Positions 50,288 to 60,691 of a stretch of 64,000 nt of DNA are shown piece by piece. Source of the DNA: Enoplolaimus lenunculus. Lineage: Eukaryota; Nematoda; Enoplea; Enoplida; Thoracostomopsidae. The stretch's first letter is position 1. Every line of letters starts with the position of its first letter. Under the pieces are notes generated by a model that worked only from the letters and a program-made list of their open reading frames with translations, did no database searches and was not told the DNA's origin. A program made the position numbers and the translations under genes. The DNA is taken from assembly GCA_030248215.1 (NCBI GenBank), contig JASANG010001414.1, positions 827,012 to 891,011 of the forward strand. Reading direction: 5' to 3'.

Positions 50288-50428
50288 TTCCACGAAAGCC
50301 AAGAACACATTAAAAAGCCGTTGAACGCGTTTATGTTGTACATGAAAGAAATGCGCCCCATCGTTATGAAAGAAGTTGGTCTCAAGGAACGACAAAGTGC
50401 GGAAATTAACCGAATTTTGGGTAAAAAG
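50288..50428 (+). CDS. pop-1: TCF exon: first half of the HMG box
   Basis: The exon runs from after TTTTCAG to AAAAAG|GTATGT, 47 codons, phase 0 at both ends. It reads into the diagnostic TCF/LEF start [16 protein letters not shown], which forms the N-terminal strand and helix 1 of the HMG box, and ends INRILGKK just before the conserved Trp. Vertebrate and fly TCF genes also split the HMG box close to this site. The stretch [12 protein letters not shown] is two residues longer than LKESAAIN-type TCF boxes and resembles the QSAELN of C. elegans POP-1. This is the strongest clue to organism type. Motif comparisons are from memory. Confidence 0.97.
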
Positions 50429-50787
50429 GTATGTTTATTAATTCACATTTTATTATTGTATGTAGTTATCTTAGCAAGATTGGACGACCACATTGTGACA
50501 AGAGTCGTGGTGCAGTTTCGTTTTTGGCCGACACCTGGGAAAGAATGTTTCAAAATTCACTTTGTAAGATCCAGTCGAATTCCCTACTGCAAAACACTGT
50601 TCATATTGTGAAGTAGGATTTTTGTTGTGTGTTTGACGCAAAAAGTGTCTCTCAGTCTGTAGTAGCGGAGTTAGCTATTGTTGCTTCTAAGCATTATTGT
50701 TTTATATTGCTACACTGTAGGAAAATTTTTGAATTTGAAAAATATCAGTTGACACGACAGTATTGTTTACATTACATACTTCTACAG

Positions 50788-50938
50788 TGGCATGATCTCA
50801 CACGTGACGAACAACAAAAGTATTACGATATGGCACGACAAGAGCGGGCGCAACATTTACTCAAGTTCCCCGGTTGGTCAGCACGTGACAATTACGCAAT
50901 TCATAAAAAGAAGAAAAAGAAACGAGACAAAACACAAA
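50788..50938 (+). CDS. pop-1: TCF exon: second half of the HMG box and basic tail
   Basis: The exon follows CTTCTACAG and ends at CACAAA|GTAAGA in phase 1. It reads [20 protein letters not shown], which carries helices 2 and 3 of the HMG box. [10 protein letters not shown] and the lysine-rich tail [12 protein letters not shown] follow. WSARDNY and the basic tail are TCF/LEF hallmarks; the tail contacts DNA and acts as a nuclear localisation signal in relatives. Reading on into the intron stops at 51007-51009, so intron retention would give a protein with an HMG box but no C-clamp. Confidence 0.97.
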
Positions 50939-51261
50939 GTAAGACGGCTATATTGTTGCTTGATACAAAGAGTTTGCATTCAGCTGATAGTAAGTTGAAA
51001 GTTTTCTGATATGGTTGCTATTAGTGTGTTTCCGTTTAAAGATGGCAATGTATTGTATAAGTGCGATCGAACTTATTTACATTCTGTTAACCCCTATAAT
51101 TCGAGAAAATGGTGAAGGGGTGTTATCACCGATAAAAGAATTTAATCTGTATAATAACAAATAATAGAATAATAATAGTAATTGCCCCCTGTGCTAACGA
51201 ATGCTTGTTGCACTGCATGCTTTAGTGTTTGTAAGATGCGTATGTTAGTATTGAACTTTAG

Positions 51262-51334
51262 GTAATTTGGAACTGAAAAAATGTCGCGCACGATATGGTG
51301 TGGAACAACAAAATAAATGGTGTAAACATTGTCG
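51262..51334 (+). CDS. pop-1: TCF exon: first half of the C-clamp
   Basis: The acceptor is TTGAACTTTAG. The phase 1 split codon (A|GT) gives Ser, followed by NLELKKCRARYGVEQQNKW and then CKHC. The donor is TCG|GTAAGA, in phase 2. The C-clamp is a small zinc-dependent DNA-binding motif with four cysteines, found after the HMG box in invertebrate TCFs and in some vertebrate TCF7/TCF7L2 (E-tail) isoforms, where it reads a helper site. The first three cysteines are encoded here and the fourth in the next exon. Only 73 bases long, the exon is identified by motif and by phase on both sides. Confidence 0.95.
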
Positions 51335-52018
51335 GTAAGATCATGTTTTTTGGTCAGGGCCGTCGCTCGTCTGGGAAAACAGGAAATTTGGGGTACTTTG
51401 TCAGAGAAATCAGAGAAAACAGGGAAAAATTGGATTTAGCGTAATTGGTGCGTTATTTATACCAGTAACAGAACCTGAAATCACCCAGAATTCAATTAGT
51501 TTACGGAACGAAGAACTTCGCCGACAGTGGCGTTAATGCGGATTGGTTTTAGTGAAGCATTACTCTTGCGGGATACGCTTAGGTTAATATAAAAAGCAAA
51601 ATTTTCCTTTCAGATATTGAAATAGCTGTAAAAATTTATTGTTGAGCTGAAAATGGAAGTGTCAGGGAAAGTTTTTTGGTATCAGGGATAAATTTTAAGA
51701 AATTTGCGCGGGGATTCTATTTTGTACCAAACCTACACAGTTTTTTGAGGTTTTATTTTATTGATAGGAACCAAATTGTACTTTATTTCGCAAGTTTGAA
51801 AATTTGTGGATTAGTTTGGTGGGGTAAGTAATAAACGGATCCCGTGTGTTTTTATCTGATTATGGACGCTTTCTAAGATACGTTAATCCATCAGATTGTG
51901 TTATATTCTTTGGAACGGACGCTAAAAAGCTTGGGTAACTGTATAAAGATGTTCTGCTAAATATGAGATGGATGTTACCATGTTATAATGTTTTGAATTG
52001 GAGACTGTGTTATTTTAG

Positions 52019-52131
52019 TCGTAAAAAGAAATGCTTGATGTTCCGTGAAGCAGAAAGCAAACTGGTTATTGACGGAGCAAATGGGGTCGGATTATCTGGC
52101 GGATCTCATAGCGGCAGTTGGGGCCACAACG
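52019..52131 (+). CDS. pop-1: TCF exon: second half of the C-clamp
   Basis: The exon follows TTATTTTAG and completes the split Arg codon to give RRKKKC, with the fourth C-clamp cysteine, then LMFREAESK and a Gly/Ser-rich tail ending SGSWGHN. The phase 1 donor G|GTTAGT is moderate. If it is not used, the frame ends at a TAG at 52134-52136, giving a natural short C-terminus right after the C-clamp. Splicing to 53143 gives the long form. The following intron carries a complete hAT-type MITE (52198-52606). Confidence 0.93.
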
Positions 52132-52197
52132 GTTAGTGCTTATTGTTATATCGAATTATGACGCCAGATGCCGACGTGCGACGCCGTGCGTCACCGG

Positions 52198-52606
52198 CAG
52201 GGTTCAACCGGAATTACAAATTACCGGAGTCGGGATAGAAAAAATTACCGGAAACGGAACCGAAAAATAAAAGATACATACCTCAGAAAAATTCATTTTA
52301 ATTTTTTGCAATATTATTGGCGGAATAATTCTAGTTAGAGATACTGCTGTAATCTAGATGTTCATAATCCACGGAAGCGAAATTTACCTTTGATGGTTGA
52401 TTTTCGAGGATAGTCAGGGTTTACATACTATACTAATTGTAATCTATTTAATTTTTATCTACATTTTTTAGTAAAATATCTTAATTTCCACTGACCAAAA
52501 TTTAATACCGGAATTTGTAATTCCGATAAAAATTTACCAGAACCGGAATCGGAAGTTTTAAAAATGCCCAAACCGGAATCGGTACCGGAATTCCGGTCGC
52601 ATCTTG
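52198..52606. mobile_element. hAT-like MITE in TCF intron, perfect 8-bp TSD
   Basis: The copy starts CAGGGTTCAACCGGAATTAC and ends GGAATTCCGGTCGCATCTTG, 409 bp. GTCACCGG flanks it at 52190-52197 and 52607-52614. It sits in the intron between the C-clamp exon and the terminal exon. Confidence 0.88.
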
Positions 52607-53142
52607 GTCACCGGCCAATGTACAGATCAGAGCCGTTACAGTAGTCTAAACATATTCCGACGCCTAAGTGCAAGGATAAGATTATGCCTAAGCGCAAAAT
52701 TACATAGTGTGAAGCTTAAGCTTACCTCATGGGCTGCATCACCAATAATCGTGAACCGGTAGCATGTTTATCTCAAATCGCGATTTTGCATTTTTATGTT
52801 GCCAATTTAGAAATATTATTTTAATAATAAATTACATGATAAAAATGCTGTTCAAAAAACACTTGCGAGTGAGAAAATTGGTTGGAATTGATGCACGTTT
52901 CACAATAACATGGTAGAGCACGTAACCTTTTCAAGTATTGTGGTTGTCGTTCATGGACACTGACTGAAGCTTTTTTGCTTCAGTATCTCTAGCCAGTACG
53001 TTAAAACCCATTATGCGTCATCGTGCGGCGTCGTGTGACATTTGCCTTCCGGCAATTCGCGTATGATACCGCACGGTGATGTATGATGGTAAACGATGGC
53101 AGACGGTTGCGGGCGGTGCCCAATGCACAGAACTGTTTTTAG

Positions 53143-53487
53143 GAAATGCTGATCACGAAGCAATGATGGGAATGATGATGGATACAGCTTCGGATTCGCC
53201 ATGCTCAACTGCAACAGCGCAAGTGTCGTCGACATCGGAAATGCTGATGCCCGTTGTTGGGTTCGATCCAGCGGTGTCAGCCAGCAACGCGCAACAAATA
53301 TCAAATGGATTTGGAGTTGGCAACCACACCAGTGAGCAGCGCTTCGCATATAACCAACATCATCATCATCAACAACAACAACAACAACAAAATTTTCGAG
53401 AACAGTACCAGCGGAAACAACTGCTACAGCAGCAACAAGAACAACAGCAGCAGCATGAACAACAACAACAGCAGCAGCAGCAGCAGC

Positions 53488-53557
<70 letters not shown>

Positions 53558-53559
53558 GC

Positions 53560-53594
<35 letters not shown>

Positions 53595-54008
53595 CCACAC
53601 CACCAACAACAACCACAACGACAACAACAACAACAACAACAACAGCTGCAGCAACAGGAACAACAAAAATGGTATTCTCATTATCAAAATCATGCCACGG
53701 TTTCGGGGCACGGTGGTAGTAGCGCTGGCCGTGGGAACGCATCCGGTGTCTTATCGGCGACACCACCGTATCCGTTTCTATCGACAGGGTCGGCGGCTTC
53801 GTCACCGTCGCCGTTTTGGCCACATTCCCATCATTTTTGGTCAGCCGCAGCAGCTGCGGTTGCTGCTGCAGCTGTAACCGGTAGTTCAGCTGCCGGCGCT
53901 AGCAAGGACAGCATCAATAATAATAATAATAATAATAATAATAGTAGTAGTAATAATAATAGCAACAACAGATTAAGCGGTATCAACGACAACGGCAACA
54001 ACAACAAT

Positions 54009-54057
<49 letters not shown>

Positions 54058-55704
54058 TCTTACATAACAACAACACCAGCAGGAGCAGCAGCAGCGACGA
54101 CGGCGACAACAACAATCCAAAAGATTTTGTAATAGGCATAAATAACGGAAAACCAACCGAATTAAGTGAAGCTGGGTCCACATGTATACGGCAGTCGTCT
54201 GCAGCAACTCAAGTAAGCAGATTTGGCGATGAGTCTGGCACCATATTATTCCAATCTGCTGACGAGATCAAAATGGAAGCTGAAGAAAACGAAGCATCAC
54301 CACATTCTGAACGGACGATTCGAAGCAAAGTAGCAGCAGCAGTAACAACGGACGGCACTACTTCCCCAGAGTCAGTAGTGGCAACATCTGGTTGTAGTGC
54401 TGAAGATCATAACACCACCGCATCGCATTGTACGACAGGATCGCTGTGGCACCCGTCTCCGGTTCCTTGTAACAAAGAGCATGGAGACTCGCGATTAGTA
54501 GCGAGTGCTAGTCGGAGTAGCAGAGAAGTACAAGGAAGCCTCGAATCACAATGCCACCGGCTTGGAGGATCCCAACAGCCACAGACAGCAAAGTACGCGT
54601 CCATTGATCGTATGTTGATGCCGGATAAAGCTACTGATTTGACAAAAAAGTTTACAAACCAATGTGCAGAACATCATGACGCGGCATTCGCGAATTCATC
54701 TAGCAAGAGCTGTGGTGGTAGTGATTCTAAAACTGCCGTAAAATTTACGAGCGGATGGCCGAACCACACGTCGAGGAATTCCGGGTATGTTTCATCAACA
54801 ACAAGAACTACTAGTTCGGCGTCGGTTGGATATATATCAAAACAACAACAACAACAACAACAAGAACAACAACAACAACAACAGCAAAAAGAACAAAAGC
54901 AACAAAGCGAACAACAAGAACGACAAGAGCATGAGCGAACAGCGACTGTTGCAATTACAACAACGATGCATTCCATATCTACCAATTGTGACAAGGTAAT
55001 GACATCACAGCGGCATTGCAGAGAAAAGTTGCAATTTGCAACTAACACAGACCAAACGCTCGAACCTAGCGCACAGAATTTAGCTCAGTCAGCCTTTGAA
55101 TCGCTAGGCACTTCTGCGAGTAATCGTGTTCTGGCAATGGATTTGGCGTGTCGTGAACAAGGACCTACTGACCTTTTTATGAACTATCTAGATGCTTCTG
55201 CTCGTATTAACGCTGTGGATGGGTGCAGAGGCAATGAACGGTTCAAAGAGACAGAGGATACTTGCAACATGGTTACAGGCGGTGTAGTTCAGAATTCGAC
55301 AGCACTAAAAAGCAACAACATTCCATTGCAAGCGCCACAGTTTCAAAACAAGGCTGCATCGTCAGTTGTTGTTCCTGGTGTGCAATATGAATCACTGGTA
55401 AATGATAGTGATCGCCAAGGGATATTGAACAACGACCGGCAGAACGAATTCCATCCTAGATGTAACGGGAAAAATGCGAAAAGCTTTGACGTCGGATCTG
55501 AAAGAACCGTTATGAAAACTACTTCAACTGGTAGCTCAATCAGTGAAATTCAAACTGTTTGTGTAGCCGGGGTTTCGCCAACTTTGCATGCAATGCTGGG
55601 TGGTGGACCTAACTCTGCTGCTTTCCAACGTGAAGCTTCTGATGTGAAACTATATCAGCAACAAGCATGTAAAAACAACAACGACGACGACAAAAACAAA
55701 AACG

Positions 55705-55794
<90 letters not shown>

Positions 55795-55991
55795 GTAGTA
55801 GTAGTAGTAATAATAATAATTCTAGTGCCGCAACAAAGAAATTGAACAGTGGCGGTGTGAGCAATAGTCGTTCTGCTGTAAATATCCACAGCACACCAGC
55901 GTCGTTTTCAGCAGCTTCAAAGTTTTTAAATTCGGCAACAGGGCGAAGTACCAGAGTTGAATTGCAACATAAATTGCCTGCTGTCATTTGA
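53143..55991 (+). CDS. pop-1: TCF terminal exon with Gln/Asn homopolymers
   Basis: This single 949-codon exon begins after CTGTTTTTAG. The GA at its start completes the phase 1 codon to Gly, in frame. The protein starts NADHEAMMGMMMDTASD. In order it carries a long poly-Gln tract (about 53437-53595), a poly-Ala stretch (about 53838-53880), two poly-Asn tracts (about 53917-53945 and 54000-54056), a Gln/Lys/Glu-rich stretch (54840-54930) and a third poly-Asn tract (55706-55792). IKMEAEENEASP (about 54268-54303) fits a phosphorylation-dependent SUMO motif. ATDLTKK (about 54632) faintly resembles the CtBP site PxDLSxK. Stop is TGA at 55989-55991. Gln-rich tracts are common in transcription activators. 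The tail has no domain I recognise and is unusually long for the family. Confidence 0.88.
53437..53650 (+). repeat. Coding CAA/CAG (poly-Gln) tract
   Basis: A mostly CAA triplet run inside the TCF terminal exon with interspersed CAG and, after 53595, His/Pro/Arg codons. CAA predominance suggests slippage of a CAA unit. Confidence 0.95.
55706..55816 (+). repeat. Coding AAT (poly-Asn) tract
   Basis: About 29 consecutive AAT codons followed by AGT (Ser) and more AAT codons in the TCF terminal exon. The poly-Asn tract at 54000-54056 uses AAC instead, so the two expanded independently. Confidence 0.95.
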
Positions 55992-57750
55992 ATACCATAA
56001 TCCCATATATATTTTTTAAAATGTTGCGCTAACAAAGGGAAACTATAGGATTAAAAATCTTGTTCAAGTCAAGGTAAACAACTATAGGGGAAATGTGCAA
56101 TTTGGTAGTAGAGCACCAGGCGGCTGCATGCAAACTATTGTGGGACAGATGGTATAATTAGAAAAAAGACAGTATAAAATGATGGTGGTTCTGAAGGGAT
56201 GATGGTGGACGGCATTATAGCAAATCAAAAATTAGAACGGTTGTATTGAGTTAGTATTAGTATTTTCTAATGTGACTTAAACCAATTTGTGGGACGTGCG
56301 AGCTTGCTTCGTTATCTGTTTGTCACCGCAATCGTTGGTGAGAGTCGTTTTGAAACGATGGTACTGAAGTTAATTAAACATTTTGTGATGAACAGGCAAC
56401 AGGGATTATTTGGTGTAATGCTTACTAAGCTATTTGGTAAATATTTGTTTTAATGTTTGGCGTTTTAATTTTATTTCGCATGGTGTACAGATACGTAATT
56501 ATCTGCTTTGTATAAGTGCCGATTAAGTATGTGTCAAAAAGGCACAAAACGCCAGAAAACATAGTGGCGGAAGGTTAATGCATACGTACGAAAAGTATAT
56601 ATACGTACTAAAACATTAGGGGGTCATGGAAGGGATTTTTCTCAGTTATCCACTCTACCGTAAACTTATAATTCAACTCAGGAACGATGGTTGGAAGAAC
56701 AAATTATCGGGGGCTTAAATCCGCTGATCCCCAAGTTTATGGCTGTGAGTAATATATTATTCATAAGGTGGTATTAACTAACCAATGTACATCGTACCGA
56801 AAATAAGTTATGTGAGTCAGTAGTAGGTATCCAAATTCTTTCGATTGTGTATCTTTGTTGAGCTCTTACATGTTTCACAGGTACATCAACATTTAACGTC
56901 AGTTTAAACTGAAATTGAACAACGTGTTACTTCATGGTAATGAATTGTGAGGTACAATTAACGTAGTGTATAATATGTTCTAAAATAATAGTCTTTAGTT
57001 TCGAAAAACATGGCGTGTTGCTGCCGGCGTATATATATTTTTAGCATTGTTTATTAAACTAAAGGGTAATAGCGAGCTTTATGTAAGTCTGTCTTATTTT
57101 GCTGCTTGAATGCTATTTGTCACCTGATATCTTCTGTCATTTGCACTTTGCATTGTTATCAGTGGTTATGATAGCGGTTATTGAATAATTTAGCTGGCAA
57201 ATTGAGTTTCGATTAAATTTTATGTTTGAGATGGAGTAAGTTCAGCAATGATGAAATAAGGTTTAACGTCAAAATGTGCTATAGCAATGTAGGAATAGGC
57301 GGCAGTACGAAACATGGACCCTGCTAGGAATTTAATGTAAGGTGGCGTGTCTTATAGACGAGACTCGCAGATCTCAGCGATGCCAGTTTTAGGTCTGGTT
57401 CAAAAGTTACGGCCCTTTAAAATTTAACTATTAGCTATATTAAAGATATACAACCGCCTACAAATTTTGTTCAACGAATGAACCTGGTATAGCTTTAATA
57501 CGTATATGTGAATGATAGATATTTTCTGTTCAAATCTGCGTGTTCGCACGATGACCATAACATTGAATCGTTGGCCTTACAGCCGCAAAATGGTAGCGTA
57601 TCTATAGGATAAGCAACATTTCACTGAATTCGTAGGAGGACCCAGATTCCGCGCATTTGCCGTAGGAATATGCGTCTATATTAATCGCTGTTTGTAGCAC
57701 GTATAAACAGTTCGTAATGGGCTTCGAAACTTGTAACTGACTAGTCGCCG

Positions 57751-58210
57751 GCAGAGTGGGACTTTACCCACGGGTACCCGTGGATAAACGCGGCTCGTGT
57801 GAGCCATGGGTATACCCGCGCGTAAAGATTTGTATCACGTGGGTAAACGATTGACAGTTTTTACCCGCGCCAAATCTTCAAGAGTTAAGGTGTAAAAATA
57901 CGCTGTTAGCTAGGCTAGTCAGTGAGCGTTGTAAAAGCAAAAGTTCTGTGCTTTATTTAGTCGAGTTTGATATCGTGTTGTTTCCAAAAAGCTTTCCTGT
58001 GTAAAATTCGTTGGACCTATAACGCAAAACTTCATTAAAGTGCAAATCACCAGCAATCTTTAAAATACTGGTTTCGCTTCAAGCGCGGGTAAAAGGTGGG
58101 TCGTGTGTAGATCTTTTTAGTGTGGGTGGTAAACCCCCGGGTAAAAAAACTTATTTGCCTGGGTGAACTGCGAGTCGGGCAAAAAGAACTTACCCACATC
58201 TCACTCTAGT
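57751..58210. mobile_element. hAT-like MITE, CGGGTACCCG family
   Basis: The left end is GCAGAGTGGGACTTTACCCA, then CGGGTACCCGTGG and further GGGTA/TACCC motifs. The right end has CCCCCGGGTAAA, GGGTGAAC and CTTACCCACATCTCACTCT. Flanks AGTCGCCG (57743-57750) and ACTCGCCG (58211-58218) agree at 7 of 8. Length 460 bp. It lies in the presumed 3' UTR. Confidence 0.7.
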
Positions 58211-60386
58211 ACTCGCCGTTGTTAAAAAGTTTTGTGTGCTGAATCTGAAATAAAGAGTCTAAAGTACGGAATTTTAAGTGTGTTCGTTTTGAATTATAAA
58301 TCTGATGGTTCAAAGACTATTGCTTACAAGTGATAGGTTCTGCACACATTTGAGAATACGGTGTTGGTTAAAAAAAGTCGGGTGACATGATAACTTTATT
58401 CTGATGTACATAAATCGTACACGTATGTGACAATATATATTTTGCCTTGAATATTCATTGTTACTCTTGTGGTTGAGCTTCTTGATTTGTATTGATGATG
58501 GATGTAGTTTATATATTTTATGCTGTCAAAGAAATAATTTATCTTTGCAAGTGCTTAAGTAATATACGGGGAAAATAATTGTGAATGAGCACATGTATAG
58601 CACTGAACAGTTGGTATCCAGACGTTTATAACAGAATAAATAAGTATGTTGCCTTACCGTAGATGTATTCGTTTTGTTTCTAATTTAATTTTTTTTTGTT
58701 AACCAAAACATTTTTATAGTGTACTCGTTGTAGAAAGAACATCTTTTATAGCGTAGGTACTCGTGTAGTTTAATATCTGTTCGTGCCCGTCTCTGATTTT
58801 GTGAAGATTGTTTTTATTAGAGTAAGAAATTAGGATAATATCAATTTGTGATGTCTTATTAACGGTCACATTTAATGCGTTTCATGCAAACCATGATTAC
58901 AGTTATTGAGCATGTGACTGTAAAATTTGTGGTTATGGTTTTAATTTATTTAAACTTGTAGTTAATGTAATTATTTGTTAAACAAATTGTTAACTATCTT
59001 TTAACTCGTCTCTGGTAGTCATCGAAATTTGTATAATTTGATGTTTTGTGCAATACTAGGCGTGTTTATTGACTGAAACTTTGAAATTTGAGTTAGCATT
59101 TTGTTGTGTTGTTTGTGAACAAAAATATCGAGTCAGTTTCACCATTGAAACCAAAACATAAGGTCTCGTTAAACACTTGCAAGTTTGGGATTTAATCACT
59201 GTATACTATGTGTTCTAGAACACTTTGTTTTAACAGGGTATATACCTATATGTATGTATTGTTTTGGAGTGTTTTTGAATGCTTTGCTTATGAGATTTAT
59301 TTAAAGCGTGCTTTTACAATTAGTGATGACCCGTAAGAATTTATATATTGGTAAATATATATAATAACAGAATAGCAGCAGTGTTTTTGTTAAGCTTCAA
59401 AACAAGAATAATTCAGTTCTACCTGAGTTTCTAGCCTGTTGCTGAATTATACGCATAAGTTACAGTATATAAATCTAAAATTGTATCTTGACGTTTTATG
59501 CTGGTTGAAGCGAAATTTCAAAGTTTTAGTATTACTGTGAAATCTGAATAACTAGCCGCGAAACAAGCACTAAAATTTTTTATATATATATATAAGAAAT
59601 TAATTATAACACACTTGTTATTGTGTCTGTTCTAAAAGCGACAAGTTTGTTCGGTGTCGGTATTGCACAACAAATCTTCTACACAGGGTTCTTTTTGATT
59701 ACACAGGGTTCTTTTTGATTACTCAACGGACATTTTTATTAGTTTCTATATATTTTGCTTAAATCGTTCCGTTGGGTCGTAAGAAGAATCGCAATGCAAA
59801 AGAAATGAACTACCAAGCCAATTTTCAAGTAATTAGAGAATTCGTTCAAAAATATGAGCTGCGAAATAATCGTGCTCTGACTTACTGTCTCAGTAAATAT
59901 TACAAGCTTCATTTCGGACGTGTTGTCTTGGATAGGTAAACTGCTTTGCTCCTCTTGTAAACCGTTCCCACGTGTTATTTCACCATGCTAATTGTCACAT
60001 GCCACGAATCTACATTGGGATAGCGAAAATCCGTCTATCGAGGTTAATGTCGAGTCTACATTATTTGCCGCAAAAGGCAAATACACTTTGAAGTTAAGTT
60101 TTCCAAATTTTAAAATGTAATATATAATTATTAGTGGGAGAATGCACACGTGCCCTTATACTATATTGATTTCATATTTGTTTAGTTGGGCCAAATCGTG
60201 CGTAGTGTAGTGCGGCCGAATCGGCGTATATATTTTATAGTAGCCAATTGTTCGAGCTTTTAACACTGTCATATATTAAAATGTATGTTTGTGTTTGCGA
60301 GCTTTTTGCATATTTTTTTCGTGTCATTAATATATTATGATGTTCCAATGTAATTCCGCTAATCTTCGTTGGCATTCTATTTACAC

Positions 60387-60444
60387 AATAAATGGTCTTA
60401 TCTAGCAACTCACCGTGATTTAATAAAGCGAAGTTTTAAATAAA
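60387..60444 (+). terminator. Cluster of three AATAAA polyadenylation signals
   Basis: AATAAA occurs at 60387-60392, 60422-60427 and 60439-60444. They lie downstream of the TCF stop on the same strand, and repeat-rich intergenic DNA resumes soon after. Whether cleavage occurs here is not shown by the sequence alone. Confidence 0.4.
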
Positions 60445-60691
60445 TTTTCATGCACCACTGTAAACTGTACCAGAGCCTTTTTTCTAGGGTTAAACTGTAC
60501 TATCTGCTGTGCGCCGTTTGGGCTTGGCAGAAATCTGTGGAGGGGAGCACTAAAACATTTTAATACTATGTTATTTTTCTTGCCTTTCTGTAAATCTTCC
60601 TAAGTAACTATTACTTTTGAACAATTCTTGGTTATAGGCTGGGTAGGTACTTGAGTAACGCTTGTAGGGTTGACTAATTCATCGGCAGTAT

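Larger units (their letters stand above)
44489..55991 (+). other. pop-1: TCF/LEF (POP-1/Pangolin-like) gene, secure part
   Basis: This is the span of the recognisable TCF/LEF transcription factor. Such proteins bind Wnt response elements through an HMG box and recruit beta-catenin or Groucho-type cofactors in the nucleus. Coding exons seen: 44489-44639, 48182-48544, 49396-50101, 50288-50428, 50788-50938, 51262-51334, 52019-52131 and 53143-55991. From 48182 onward every donor phase matches the next acceptor phase, and the joins reconstitute the HMG box and C-clamp without a break. The segment from 49396 to the stop codes about 1,340 residues, far longer than usual TCF proteins, because of the Gln/Asn-rich last exon. 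The join between 44489-44639 (ends in phase 1) and 48182-48544 is unresolved. The beta-catenin-binding N-terminus is not clearly seen; 9567-10235 is a candidate. The symbol follows the nematode orthologue name and is an inference. Confidence 0.9.
55992..60450 (+). other. Probable long 3' UTR of the TCF gene
   Basis: After the TGA there is no further open exon for about 4.5 kb. The stretch has fewer transposon copies than the introns, apart from one MITE at 57751-58210, and is AT-rich. Single AATAAA signals occur near 58248 and 58635. Three lie close together at 60387-60392, 60422-60427 and 60439-60444, a likely main polyadenylation site. A TA microsatellite lies at 59579-59594. The UTR assignment is inference from position and signals. 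Confidence 0.5.

Noticed and set aside
53011-53823. 270-codon minus-strand poly-Val frame and a 207-codon plus-strand poly-Asn frame at 53254
   Set aside because: Both are shadows of the CAA repeat in the TCF terminal exon.
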